Shown piece after piece: positions 56,068 to 64,000 of a DNA stretch of 64,000 nt. A program made the translations under genes and the position numbers. The stretch is from Desulfurispora thermophila DSM 16022 (GTDB taxonomy: Bacteria > Bacillota > Desulfotomaculia > Desulfotomaculales > Desulfurisporaceae), in contig NZ_AQWN01000002.1 of NCBI RefSeq assembly GCF_000376385.1, positions 115-64,114 on the forward strand, written 5' to 3'. The notes under the pieces are model-generated. The model was not told where the DNA came from. It searched no databases and was given only the letters and a program-made list of their open reading frames with translations. Each line of letters starts with the position of its first letter. The first letter of the stretch is position 1.

Positions 56068-57390
56068 ATGCCGCGAGAAACTTTGATTGAAATCATTTTT
56101 CGCTGGGTACCGATAAATATGCTGGCATTTTTTATTTCCCTCACCCCCGGCCTGCCGGTCTGGGGGCCGGGGGTGATCATGCTGGCAGCCGGCATTGTAA
56201 CCGCTGTTTTGCTGGTGCGCTATTTGAGTCAGAGCTGCCGCATGGGTACACTGGGCGAGCATCCACTTGACCCTACTTTGCAAATAGCAAACGAAACCCT
56301 GCCCTATTTAAGAAGGGGTCTGAACCAGGAGACAGCCACCTATACGGCGGAAATCATCCAAAAGATAGCCGATGTGGCGGCAGTGGCCATTACCGACCGG
56401 GAAAAAGTGCTGGCATATATCGGGGCGGGAGCCGATCACCATCTCCCTGGAGGTCCTATCATTACCGACGCTACCAAGCAGGTGGTGGCTACCGGGGAGC
56501 TAAAAGTAATTCACGACCGTTACGAGCTCAATTGCCCTCACAAGGGATGCCCGTTGGAATCAGCTGTCATAGCGCCGTTACGCTGCCAGGGGGAAGTGGT
56601 GGGTACGGTTAAGTTGTACCAGACCCGGGAGGGTGATGTGCCGCCCAGTATAGTCAAGCTGGCCATAGGGGTGGCGCAGCTTTTGGGGATGCAAATGGAG
56701 CTGGCCCAACTGGATCGCCAGGCGCAACTGGTGACCAAGGCCGAACTGGATGCTCTGCAGGCTCAGATCAATCCGCACTTTCTGTTTAATACGCTCAACA
56801 CTATCATTATGTTTATTCGTACCAATCCGGAAACGGCACGTCGCCTTTTGATACGGTTGGCCGCATTTTTCCGCCATTCACTGAAAAGACATGGACACTT
56901 TAATTCACTGAAAGAGGAAATTGAGTACCTGAATACTTATTTGATCCTGGAAAAAGCCCGTTTTCGGGATAAATTGCGTATTGTGAAAGAAATAGATGAA
57001 GTTCTGCTGGACTACCAGGTACCGGTGCTCACTATTCAGCCTCTGGTGGAAAACGCTATAAAACATGGCATTTTGCCCAAAGAGGGTCAGGGAACGGTGT
57101 GGATCCGGGCCTTCTTGCAGGAAAATGAAGAGGAAATGCTGTTTGAAATCAAGGATAACGGGGTGGGCATTCCCCCGGAGAAATTACCTCTGGTTTTGCG
57201 ACCCGGCTATGGTTCGGGCAACGGGGTGGGCATGTCCAACGTGCACGAGCGCTTGAAGGGCCTTTTCGGCGAAGAGTATGGTTTGCAGATTGAAAGCGTG
57301 CCAGGGGAGGGAACTTCCATCAAATTTCGGGTTCCCCTGATCTGCCGGCCGGTGGAAAGAGCAGTGGAAGAAGGAGGGAACAGGCCATGA
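56068..57390 (+). CDS. LytS-family sensor kinase with GAF domain, short membrane part
   Basis: 440 aa. Two N-terminal hydrophobic segments (about 8-30 and 35-52) replace the five-to-six-helix LytS sensor; a GAF-like domain (about 90-210) carries a Cys pair in NCPHKGCPLESAVIAPL; His_kinase with QAQINPHFLFNTLNTIIMF and an HATPase with VENAIKHGI and DNGVGIPPEKL. ATG after GGAAGTGAT. Its 3' end overlaps the regulator gene by 4 bases. Confidence 0.92.
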   Translation: MPRETLIEIIFRWVPINMLAFFISLTPGLPVWGPGVIMLAAGIVTAVLLVRYLSQSCRMGTLGEHPLDPTLQIANETLPYLRRGLNQETATYTAEIIQKIADVAAVAITDREKVLAYIGAGADHHLPGGPIITDATKQVVATGELKVIHDRYELNCPHKGCPLESAVIAPLRCQGEVVGTVKLYQTREGDVPPSIVKLAIGVAQLLGMQMELAQLDRQAQLVTKAELDALQAQINPHFLFNTLNTIIMFIRTNPETARRLLIRLAAFFRHSLKRHGHFNSLKEEIEYLNTYLILEKARFRDKLRIVKEIDEVLLDYQVPVLTIQPLVENAIKHGILPKEGQGTVWIRAFLQENEEEMLFEIKDNGVGIPPEKLPLVLRPGYGSGNGVGMSNVHERLKGLFGEEYGLQIESVPGEGTSIKFRVPLICRPVERAVEEGGNRP

Positions 57391-58172
57391 AATTGAAGGC
57401 GTTGATAGTTGATGACGAATACCCGGCCCGCCAGGAATTGCGTTATGCTTTGAGTAATTTCAACAACATTGAGATTGTGGGAGAAGCCACCAGTGCGCAG
57501 GAAGCACTGGCGCTAATCAAAGCTCTGGACTATCAGGTGCTTTTTGTGGACATTTCCATGCCCGGCATGACTGGTTTGGAATTGGCAGCAGCCTTACAGG
57601 AGTTGCCCCGTCAGCCGTATATCATTTTTGTTACGGCGTACGATGAATATGCCGTGCAGGCCTTTGAGGTCAATGCAGTAGATTACTTGTTGAAGCCAGT
57701 GGAACCCGGCCGGTTGAAAAAAGCCATTGACAAGGTGGTGCGGTTAACCCAGGAGTCGGCGGAAACGGCCGGCGAGGGGCAAAACGTTGAGGGTGGCGGG
57801 CCGGTGAGCGCACCACGGGAACAGGTGGGACAGATCAAAATTGACCGTATCCCGGCCGAGAAACAGGGCAAAACCGTCCTGGTTGCCGAGTCGGATATTT
57901 TCTATGCTTTTACAGAACAGGATTATATTTATATCAAAACCTATGCGGATAAACTTTTTACCAGGTTTACTTTGAAAGAGCTGGAAGCACGGCTCAATCC
58001 GGCCGTATTTTTCCGCACCCATCGCTGCTACCTGGTCAACTTGCACAAGGTGAAAGAAATTGTGCCCTTCTTCAATGGCACGTACAATTTGGTCGTGGAC
58101 GACAAGGAGAACAGCGAAGTACCGGTCAGCCGGGCGCAGGCCAAGAAGTTGCGCAAAATTCTCGGCTTTTAG
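57387..58172 (+). CDS. LytR/AlgR-type response regulator
   Basis: 261 aa. Receiver with phospho-acceptor Asp55 (VLFVDISMPGMTG) and Lys in YLLKPVEP, a linker, then a LytTR DNA-binding domain (about 155-261; FFRTHRCYLVNLHKVKEI). Partner of the LytS-like kinase; GGAGGG precedes the ATG. Usual targets of this class are cell-wall or carbon-overflow genes, unknown here. Confidence 0.93.
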   Translation: MKLKALIVDDEYPARQELRYALSNFNNIEIVGEATSAQEALALIKALDYQVLFVDISMPGMTGLELAAALQELPRQPYIIFVTAYDEYAVQAFEVNAVDYLLKPVEPGRLKKAIDKVVRLTQESAETAGEGQNVEGGGPVSAPREQVGQIKIDRIPAEKQGKTVLVAESDIFYAFTEQDYIYIKTYADKLFTRFTLKELEARLNPAVFFRTHRCYLVNLHKVKEIVPFFNGTYNLVVDDKENSEVPVSRAQAKKLRKILGF

Positions 58173-58237
58173 TTTTACCGGTGGATGGCAACAATTTATT
58201 GGGAGACTGTCTTTGGCGGAAACGGAGCGGTGTGGTC

Positions 58238-58627
58238 TTGGTTTATGGTACCGGTGTGGATATTGTGGAAATAGACAGGGTGAAAAAGACAGTCTTAAAA
58301 TACGGGCAGCGTTTTTTGCACCGGGTGTTTACCGAGGGCGAAATAGCCTATTGCTACCGGCAGAAGGATCCCTTCCCCCACCTGGCGGTCCGTTGGGCGG
58401 CCAAAGAGGCGGCGGTGAAGGCGCTGGGCAGTGGTGTGCGGGGTCTTTCCTGGCGGGAGCTGGAAGTGGGGCGGCGGGAAAACGGTCAACCTCAGCTCAG
58501 GCTTTGGGGCCGGGCCGCTGCTCTGGCGGTCGCCCGGGGCATAGAGTCTTTTCACCTCAGCCTGTCCCACAACCGGACCATGGCCATGGCTTTTGTCATT
58601 GCGGAAAAAAGTATTGGTAGTGATTGA
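58238..58627 (+). CDS. acpS: Holo-[acyl-carrier-protein] synthase
   Basis: Transfers phosphopantetheine from CoA to ACP. 129 aa from TTG 58238 (VYGTGVDIVEIDRVKKT); GTG 58232 is an alternative, with GGAG just upstream. Mg-binding Asp in GVDIVEI and the motif RWAAKEAAVKAL are present. Precedes nnr and alr, the common acpS-nnr-alr order. Confidence 0.94.
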   Translation: MVYGTGVDIVEIDRVKKTVLKYGQRFLHRVFTEGEIAYCYRQKDPFPHLAVRWAAKEAAVKALGSGVRGLSWRELEVGRRENGQPQLRLWGRAAALAVARGIESFHLSLSHNRTMAMAFVIAEKSIGSD

Positions 58628-58644
58628 TGCTATAGTATATCGGG

Positions 58645-58673
58645 CAAGCCGTCTGGGCAGGACGGCTTTTTTT
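58645..58673 (+). terminator. Terminator after acpS
   Basis: AAGCCGTC - TGGGCAG - GACGGCTT followed by TTTTT. Confidence 0.88.
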
Positions 58674-58729
58674 ACTGTTAGCTTCATGCGAACAATTTTG
58701 CAAAAAGTTTTCCAGTTGCCGTTGGCAAA

Positions 58730-58738
58730 TGGTATAAT
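58730..58738 (+). promoter_or_regulatory. Extended -10 promoter of nnr
   Basis: TGGTATAAT, 35 bases before ATG 58773; no strong -35. Confidence 0.6.
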
Positions 58739-58772
58739 AATGGAGGTATCAGACAGGCAGTGAGGTGATAGG

Positions 58773-60341
58773 ATGCGGGCGGTTACTGCTGCCGAGATGC
58801 GCGAACTGGACCGCCAGGCCATAGAGGAATATGGTATACCTGGTTTGGTATTGATGGAAAATGCCGGACGCAGCGTGGTGCAAGAAGCACTGGAGATGCT
58901 GGGTCAGGCCCGCGGCCGTCAGGTGACGGTATTTATCGGTAAGGGTAATAACGGCGGCGATGGCCTGGTGGCGGCCCGACACCTGCACAATTTGGGAGCT
59001 GAGGTGAAGGTGCTTTCCCTGGCTCCGCTGGAGGAAATCAGTGGCGATGCGGCGGTAAACCTGGCCATCTGGCAGAGGATGGGGCAGCGGGTATACTACG
59101 CCGGGCGCGAGGAAGATCTTAATGCCGTGCGGCTTTTCCTGGTCAAAACCGACCTGATCATAGATGCCATTTACGGTACTGGTTTTCAAGGCAAAGTGCG
59201 GGAGAGTGTTAGCAAAATCTTTGATGTGATTAATGCCAGCGGTAAGCCGGTGCTGGCGGTGGATATACCCTCGGGGCTGCACGCTGATACCGGCCAGGTG
59301 GGTGGCAACTGTGTACAGGCCACCCGTACGGTGACATTTGCTCTGCCCAAATTGGGCCTGCTGGTGGAGCCGGGGGCGGGTCTGTGCGGTGAACTGAAAG
59401 TAGCCGATATATCCATTCCTGCAGTGCTGCTGGATAATGAACAGCTGAAACGACACTTGCTGGACGCCGCCATGGTGGCCAGCTGGTTGCCTGTGCGGCG
59501 TTCCACCGACCATAAAGGTGATTTCGGGCATGTTCTGGTGGTGGCCGGCGCGGCCGGTTATTCCGGTGCCGCTGTACTGTGCGCTCTGGCAGCGGCCCGG
59601 GCCGGGGCCGGGCTGGTCACACTGGCTGTGCCAGCCTCTCTGCAGCCGGTGGTCAGCACCATGGCGCCCGAGATTATGACCCTGGCCCTGCCGCAAACCG
59701 ACCGGCAGACAATCAGTACCGAGGCCTGGCCGGTAATTAAAAAAATGCTGGAGCGCTGCCAGGTTTTGGCCCTGGGACCGGGCCTGACCACCCATCCGGA
59801 AACCGTGGACATGGTGCGGGAACTGCTGCCCCAAATCGGTGTGCCCGTGGTGCTGGATGCCGACGGGTTAAATGCGCTGGTGGGGCGTACGGCCATTTTT
59901 CGCCAGCTCAAGGCGCCCCTGGTGATCACCCCACATCCGGGCGAGATGGCTCGCTTGCTTGGCGTTGCGCCGGCTGAGGTGCAGGAAAAGCGCCTGGCAC
60001 TGGCCGAGGAAACGGCGGCCCGCTGGCGGCTGACCCTGGTGCTCAAAGGTGCTCGCACCCTGGTGGCCTGTCCGGATGGTACCCTGTATATTAATCCCAC
60101 CGGTAACCCCGGTATGGCCAGCGGAGGCAGCGGTGACGTGCTGACCGGGGTTATCGCCGGCCTTTTGGCCCAGGGGCTTACCGCCGGCGAGGCCGCGGCC
60201 GCCGGTGTGTACGCCCACGGCTTGGCCGGGGATCTGGCGGCGGGCGAAAAGGGACCGCAGGGTATGTTGGCGGGTGATATCCTGCACTACCTGCCGCGGG
60301 CCTGGCAGGTTATCAAACAGGCCGGGCTACTGGCAGGTTGA
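58773..60341 (+). CDS. nnr: Bifunctional NAD(P)H-hydrate epimerase / dehydratase
   Basis: Repairs hydrated NAD(P)H. 522 aa: YjeF_N epimerase domain (about 1-215; GKGNNGGDGLVAARHL, then DAIYGTGFQG) fused to an ADP-dependent dehydratase with ribokinase fold (about 225-522; HPGEMARLLG, NPGMASGGSGDVLTG). ATG after GTGAGGTGAT. Confidence 0.95.
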   Translation: MRAVTAAEMRELDRQAIEEYGIPGLVLMENAGRSVVQEALEMLGQARGRQVTVFIGKGNNGGDGLVAARHLHNLGAEVKVLSLAPLEEISGDAAVNLAIWQRMGQRVYYAGREEDLNAVRLFLVKTDLIIDAIYGTGFQGKVRESVSKIFDVINASGKPVLAVDIPSGLHADTGQVGGNCVQATRTVTFALPKLGLLVEPGAGLCGELKVADISIPAVLLDNEQLKRHLLDAAMVASWLPVRRSTDHKGDFGHVLVVAGAAGYSGAAVLCALAAARAGAGLVTLAVPASLQPVVSTMAPEIMTLALPQTDRQTISTEAWPVIKKMLERCQVLALGPGLTTHPETVDMVRELLPQIGVPVVLDADGLNALVGRTAIFRQLKAPLVITPHPGEMARLLGVAPAEVQEKRLALAEETAARWRLTLVLKGARTLVACPDGTLYINPTGNPGMASGGSGDVLTGVIAGLLAQGLTAGEAAAAGVYAHGLAGDLAAGEKGPQGMLAGDILHYLPRAWQVIKQAGLLAG

Positions 60342-60411
60342 AATATCTGCCCTGTGTCTGATTGTTTAGTGGCGGCGAGGTAGAATAAAAACAAAGAGAC
60401 GAGGTGCTGAA

Positions 60412-61542
60412 ATGAGTATTGGTCCTGTACAAGCGGAAATAAACCTGGCAGCAATTGCGCGCAATTTGCAACAGATCCGCTCATTGCTCCAGCCCGGCAC
60501 CCGGATCATGGGGGTGGTAAAAGCCAACGCTTACGGGCACGGGGCGGTGCCGGTAAGCCGTGTGCTATTACAAAACGGTGCCAGTATGCTGGCGGTAGCC
60601 CGGGCCGGCGAGGCGGTGCAACTGCGTCAGGCCGGGATTACCGTACCGGTACTGGTACTGGGCTATACGCCCGGCAATATGTTTGCCGAGTTACTGGAAT
60701 ACGGGCTCACCCAGACCGTGTTCAGCCTGGATTATGCCCGCCAATTGGCCGAGGCCGCGGCGCGGGCCGGTAAAAAACTAACCGTGCACATTAAAGTGGA
60801 TACCGGCATGGGCCGGCTGGGTTTCTGGCACGCTCGGGAGGAAGCGCTGCGCGATGTGCTGGCCATAGCCCGCCTGCCCTACCTGGAAGTGGAGGGAATA
60901 TACACCCACTTCGCGGCTGCCGACAGTGCGGATAAAACCTATACGGGGCGGCAAATCCAGGCCTTTCAGGAATTTTTGCACCGGCTGCAAAAAGAAGGTT
61001 TGCAGGTTGCCCTGCGCCACTGTGCCAACAGTGCGGGGATTATTGACCATCCGGAAGCGCATCTGGATTTGGTGCGGCCCGGGATAGTCCTTTATGGATT
61101 ATATCCTTCCTGCGAAGTGCACCGGGAGCGCCTGCACTTGGAGCCGGCCATGACCTTTAAAACCCAGGTCGCTCAGGTGAAAGAAGTGGAGGCGGGCTTT
61201 TCCGTCAGTTACGGCTGTACATACACCACACCGGGACGAACGGTAATCGCCACACTGCCGGTGGGTTATGCTGACGGTTACAGCCGTCTGTTGTCTTCCC
61301 GCGGGCAGGTTCTGGTACGGGGCGGCCGCGCCAGCATTATCGGCCGGGTGTGCATGGACCAGTGTATGATTGATGTGGGGCATCTGTCCGGCGTGCAACC
61401 GGGCGAGGAGGTGGTGCTGTTCGGCCGGCAGGGTCAGGCTTGGCTGCCGGTGGAGGAATGGGCCGGCTGGATCGGTACCATCAACTATGAAGCTGTGTGT
61501 ATGGTCAGCGCGCGCGTGCCCCGTGTTTATATTGAGGATTGA
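60412..61542 (+). CDS. alr: Alanine racemase
   Basis: PLP enzyme making D-alanine for peptidoglycan. 376 aa: PLP Lys37 in [22 protein letters not shown], the catalytic Tyr in [10 protein letters not shown] at about 263, and the C-terminal beta domain with [16 protein letters not shown] after GACGAGGTGCTG. Confidence 0.96.
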   Translation: MSIGPVQAEINLAAIARNLQQIRSLLQPGTRIMGVVKANAYGHGAVPVSRVLLQNGASMLAVARAGEAVQLRQAGITVPVLVLGYTPGNMFAELLEYGLTQTVFSLDYARQLAEAAARAGKKLTVHIKVDTGMGRLGFWHAREEALRDVLAIARLPYLEVEGIYTHFAAADSADKTYTGRQIQAFQEFLHRLQKEGLQVALRHCANSAGIIDHPEAHLDLVRPGIVLYGLYPSCEVHRERLHLEPAMTFKTQVAQVKEVEAGFSVSYGCTYTTPGRTVIATLPVGYADGYSRLLSSRGQVLVRGGRASIIGRVCMDQCMIDVGHLSGVQPGEEVVLFGRQGQAWLPVEEWAGWIGTINYEAVCMVSARVPRVYIED

Positions 61543-61606
61543 ACAGGAAAAGGGTTCATTAATCACTATTTATCATTACTCGGAACAGGAGGTTGTTTGG
61601 TCGAAT

Positions 61607-62095
61607 ATGGAAAGGATCTGGGCACCCTGGCGGACGGTGTATATTGGCAAGGACCACGGTGACATATGCATTTTTTGTGACAAATTACAATCGGACAAAG
61701 ATGTTGAAAACTATGTTCTGTACCGGGGAGAGCGGGTCTTCGTCCTGCTCAACCTTTACCCCTACAACAATGGTCACTTGCTGATCGCGCCCAAGCGCCA
61801 TGTGGGCGATGTAACCGATCTGACGCCCGAGGAATTGCTGGAATTGGGTTTGACCACCCAGAAGATGACCGCCCTTTTGCGGCGGGCGTTCAACCCGGAT
61901 GGTTTCAACATTGGAGTTAACCTGGGCCGCATTGCCGGGGCCGGTGTGCCGGGGCACTTCCACATTCACATTGTGCCGCGCTGGGGTGGAGATACCAACT
62001 TTATGCCCGTACTGGGCGATGTGCGGGTAATATCCGAGGCGCTGGATTTGACTTACCAGAAATTAAAAGAAGCCATGGCCGCGACAGACATGTAA
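61607..62095 (+). CDS. HIT-family nucleotide hydrolase/phosphorylase
   Basis: 162 aa from ATG 61607 (MERIWAPWRTVYIGK). The catalytic HIT motif HFHIHIVPRW is at about 125-134, and an N-terminal CIFC pair may bind zinc. The MERxWAPWR start is typical of the Ap4A-phosphorylase-like branch. The ribosome binding site AGGAGGTT is 14 bases away, a long spacing; no nearer start is in frame. Confidence 0.9.
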   Translation: MERIWAPWRTVYIGKDHGDICIFCDKLQSDKDVENYVLYRGERVFVLLNLYPYNNGHLLIAPKRHVGDVTDLTPEELLELGLTTQKMTALLRRAFNPDGFNIGVNLGRIAGAGVPGHFHIHIVPRWGGDTNFMPVLGDVRVISEALDLTYQKLKEAMAATDM

Positions 62096-62141
62096 TGTGC
62101 ATCTGGGGAGAAAGGCCGGCCTCTCCGGGGAGGAAAAAAGC

Positions 62142-63326
62142 ATGTCCCTGCCTTTAGACGGCACTTTGGTGCTGGACCTGTCGCGTTTGCTGCCCGGCCC
62201 GCTCTGCTCCATGTGGCTGGCTGATTTTGGTGCGGAAGTGATCAAAATAGAGCAGCCGGGCCAGGGGGACTACACCCGCTGGATGCCCCCTTTGTGTGGT
62301 GACACCAGCGGGCTCTTCTTGCTATTGAACCGGAACAAAAAGAGTGTGACTCTGGATCTCAAACAGCCCCGGGGCAGGGAAGTCTTTTTGCGCCTGGTGC
62401 GCGAAGCCGACGTCCTGCTGGAGGGGTTCCGTCCGGGTGTCATGGATCGTTTGGGTTTGGGTTACCGGCAACTGTCCGAGGTAAACCCGCGTCTGATCTA
62501 CTGTGCCATTACAGGATACGGACAGGATGGACCGTATGCCCGGGAAGCCGGTCATGATATCAATTATATCGGGCTGGCCGGAATACTGGGGCAAACAGGT
62601 ACACCCGGTGCTGACGGTGCTCCCGTGTTGCCGGCCGTGCAAATTGCCGATATCGGCGGTGGGGCCCTGCCGGCCCTGGCCGGTATCTTGCTGGGCCTGC
62701 TGGCCAGGCAGCGCAGCGGGCGGGGACAGATGGTGGATGTGGCCATGCTGGACGGTGTGGTCAGCTGGTTGCCGGTGCTGCTCTGGCCTCTGGTGGCCGG
62801 ACAAAAGGAGGCTCCTGGTCGGGGGAGCGGGCAATTAAACGGCGGGCTAGCCTGCTATAATGTCTACCGCTGCCGGGACGGTTCTTTTCTGGCCGTGGGA
62901 GCGCTGGAACCCCAGTTTTGGCGGGAGGTGTGCCGCTGTCTGCAGCGGGAGGATTTAATTCCCCTGCAGTTTGTGTGGGAAAAGCAGGAGTGGTTGAAAA
63001 AAACGCTGCAGGAGATTTTTGCCGAACAGGACCGGAGCCATTGGCTAAGCCTGTTTCATGGGCGCGATGCCTGTGTGACACCGGTTCATGATTTAACCGA
63101 AGTACCTGCCGATCCCCAGGTGCAACACCGCGGCATGCTGTGGCAATTGGTGCACCCGCGCCTGGGGTCACTGCTTCAGCTGGGCTTGCCGCTGCAAATG
63201 CCCGCATTGCCCCGGGCGGCAGTCCAGCCGCCGCCCGATTTGGGACAACACACGGATGAGGTGCTGTCACGCTTTGGCTATACCCTCAGCGAGATAGAGC
63301 AATTCCGGAGTGAGCGCATTATTTAG
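62142..63326 (+). CDS. Family III CoA-transferase / AMACR-like acyl-CoA racemase
   Basis: 394 aa from ATG 62142 (MSLPLDGTLVLDLSRLLPGP) after GGGAGGAAA. The CaiB/BaiF fold is clear. GHDINYIGLAG with His138 and QIADIGGG with Asp170 correspond to the catalytic His/Asp pair of alpha-methylacyl-CoA racemase, so racemase activity is at least as likely as CoA transfer. Could serve branched or hydroxyacyl-CoA metabolism; no partner gene adjacent. Confidence 0.88.
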   Translation: MSLPLDGTLVLDLSRLLPGPLCSMWLADFGAEVIKIEQPGQGDYTRWMPPLCGDTSGLFLLLNRNKKSVTLDLKQPRGREVFLRLVREADVLLEGFRPGVMDRLGLGYRQLSEVNPRLIYCAITGYGQDGPYAREAGHDINYIGLAGILGQTGTPGADGAPVLPAVQIADIGGGALPALAGILLGLLARQRSGRGQMVDVAMLDGVVSWLPVLLWPLVAGQKEAPGRGSGQLNGGLACYNVYRCRDGSFLAVGALEPQFWREVCRCLQREDLIPLQFVWEKQEWLKKTLQEIFAEQDRSHWLSLFHGRDACVTPVHDLTEVPADPQVQHRGMLWQLVHPRLGSLLQLGLPLQMPALPRAAVQPPPDLGQHTDEVLSRFGYTLSEIEQFRSERII

Positions 63327-63397
63327 CAGTCTGTTGTCCGGCTGGCCGGTTCCCCCGCCGGGAGAACCGGTCAGCCGTTTGGCAGACTGCTTTTTTA
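63326..63397 (+). terminator. Large terminator hairpin after the CoA-transferase gene
   Basis: AGCAGTCTG / CAGACTGCT outer stem with an inner GGCTGGCCGGTTC / GAACCGGTCAGCC stem, then TTTTTT. Confidence 0.9.
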
Positions 63398-63410
63398 TGG
63401 GGTAAAACAA

Positions 63411-63439
63411 TTGACAAAAATTTATTTTGCGGTTAAAGT
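63411..63439 (+). promoter_or_regulatory. Promoter of the MarR gene
   Basis: TTGACA (63411-63416), 17 bp, TAAAGT (63434-63439). AAAGTT/AACTTT arms at 63435 and 63467 could be an autoregulatory operator. Confidence 0.65.
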
Positions 63440-63488
63440 TAACATATCTAATTATTTATTACTTAAACTTTTATTTGAGGGATGGGCA

Positions 63489-63965
63489 GTGGAGAATAAA
63501 CAGCACCTGGAGAAAGATTTTGCACAAATGATTGACAGGCTGGATCAAGATGTGCCGGTTCTGTTTCGCAATTTTGCCGCTTACCTGTTTCCCAATTCTA
63601 AAGACGGGCTGACACATGTGCAGACGGTTATGCTCAAGTTGCTTTATTATGAAGGTTCGCAGACGGTATCCGAAATTGCTGATTTCATGGGGGTGACCAT
63701 GGCGGCGGTATCCAGCTTGACCGACCGCCTGCTGAAAAACAAATTGATTACCAGGGAAAGGAGTGAAAAAGACCGCCGGGTGGTAATTATATCCCTTACG
63801 GCCGAGGGCCGGGAGCTGATCCAGCTTTTCTTGCAGGAGAGACGGCGCAAGTTGCAAAGGTTGCTGGAGGAGCTGGGTTGGGAAAAGTCCGAGCAATTGC
63901 TTGCGGTGGTTGCCGACCTGCGGGCGGCGCTGGAAAAGCTGCAGGGGGCGGCGGGGTTGAAGTAA
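63489..63965 (+). CDS. MarR-family transcriptional regulator
   Basis: 158 aa from GTG 63489 (ENKQHLEKDFAQMIDRL) behind GAGGGATGG; a longer frame back to 63411 would start inside the promoter. Winged helix: QTVSEIADFMGVTMAAVSSL recognition region at about 58-77 and the wing RSEKDRRVVIISLTAEGREL. Likely represses itself or the next gene, which lies at the window edge. Confidence 0.9.
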   Translation: MENKQHLEKDFAQMIDRLDQDVPVLFRNFAAYLFPNSKDGLTHVQTVMLKLLYYEGSQTVSEIADFMGVTMAAVSSLTDRLLKNKLITRERSEKDRRVVIISLTAEGRELIQLFLQERRRKLQRLLEELGWEKSEQLLAVVADLRAALEKLQGAAGLK

Positions 63966-63967
63966 CC

Positions 63968-64000
63968 GTGGCCAAGGCAGTGAAGCGGTGCGTCCGGGAG
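63968..64000 (+). CDS. Possible start of the next gene, cut by window edge
   Basis: An open frame from GTG 63968 (AKAVKRCVRE) runs off the end, two bases after the MarR stop. No clear ribosome binding site; too short to judge. Confidence 0.2.
   Translation, partial: MAKAVKRCVRE

Overview
The window looks like about 64 kb of chromosome from a moderately GC-rich, anaerobic, spore-former-type Firmicute, most likely a Desulfotomaculum/Pelotomaculum relative. The grounds are Gram-positive gene order (str, S10, spc and alpha genes, then ecfA-ecfA-ecfT-truA and rplM-rpsI), the C+ zinc forms of S14, S4 and L36, strong GGAGG ribosome binding sites with many GTG/TTG starts, a Cys-rich insert in EF-Tu, and a 4-hydroxybutyryl-CoA dehydratase. 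The genus is inferred from gene content only; no search was possible.

Region 1 (1-20.4 kb, + strand) is the ribosomal super-operon. It starts inside tuf and runs rpsJ-rplC-rplD-rplW-rplB-rpsS-rplV-rpsC-rplP-rpmC-rpsQ-rplN-rplX-rplE-rpsN-rpsH-rplF-rplR-rpsE-rpmD-rplO-secY-map-(KOW protein)-infA-rpmJ-rpsM-rpsK-rpsD-rpoA-rplQ. The ECF vitamin-transporter energising module, truA and a separately promoted rplM-rpsI pair follow, ending in a bidirectional terminator. adk, normally between secY and map, is absent there.

Region 2 (20.4-36.5 kb) is mixed housekeeping and accessory DNA: a soluble chemoreceptor, a upp-uraA uracil salvage operon, htpX, tRNA-Leu, an AT-rich EamA-like gene, a two-CW-domain chemoreceptor, an MBL hydrolase, a feoA / split feoB iron operon, a LysR regulator and an EmrA/EmrB-like efflux pair.

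Region 3 (36.5-44.9 kb) is the most distinctive part. It holds a fused ADP-forming acyl-CoA synthetase, a truncated AMP-ligase fragment, a PAS-type sigma-54 activator, an AMP-forming acyl-CoA ligase behind a good sigma-54 promoter match, an MBL hydrolase and an AbfD-type 4-hydroxybutyryl-CoA dehydratase with all four cluster ligands. I read it as a sigma-54-controlled route taking a C4 (hydroxy)acid through its CoA ester to crotonyl-CoA, possibly with ATP recovery by the ADP-forming enzyme.

Region 4 (44.9-64 kb) has a four-tRNA operon (Asp-Phe-Gly-Cys), tldD, an AcuA-type acetyltransferase, an NtrC-like two-component system, a TauE/SafE permease, a CBS-domain protein with a possible second sigma-54 promoter and a 16-bp tandem repeat upstream, an MBL hydrolase, a LytS/LytR-type pair, acpS-nnr-alr, a HIT protein, a family III CoA-transferase/racemase and a MarR regulator. 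Several small or uncharacterised genes are noted. I saw no CRISPR array, prophage, insertion sequence or rRNA.
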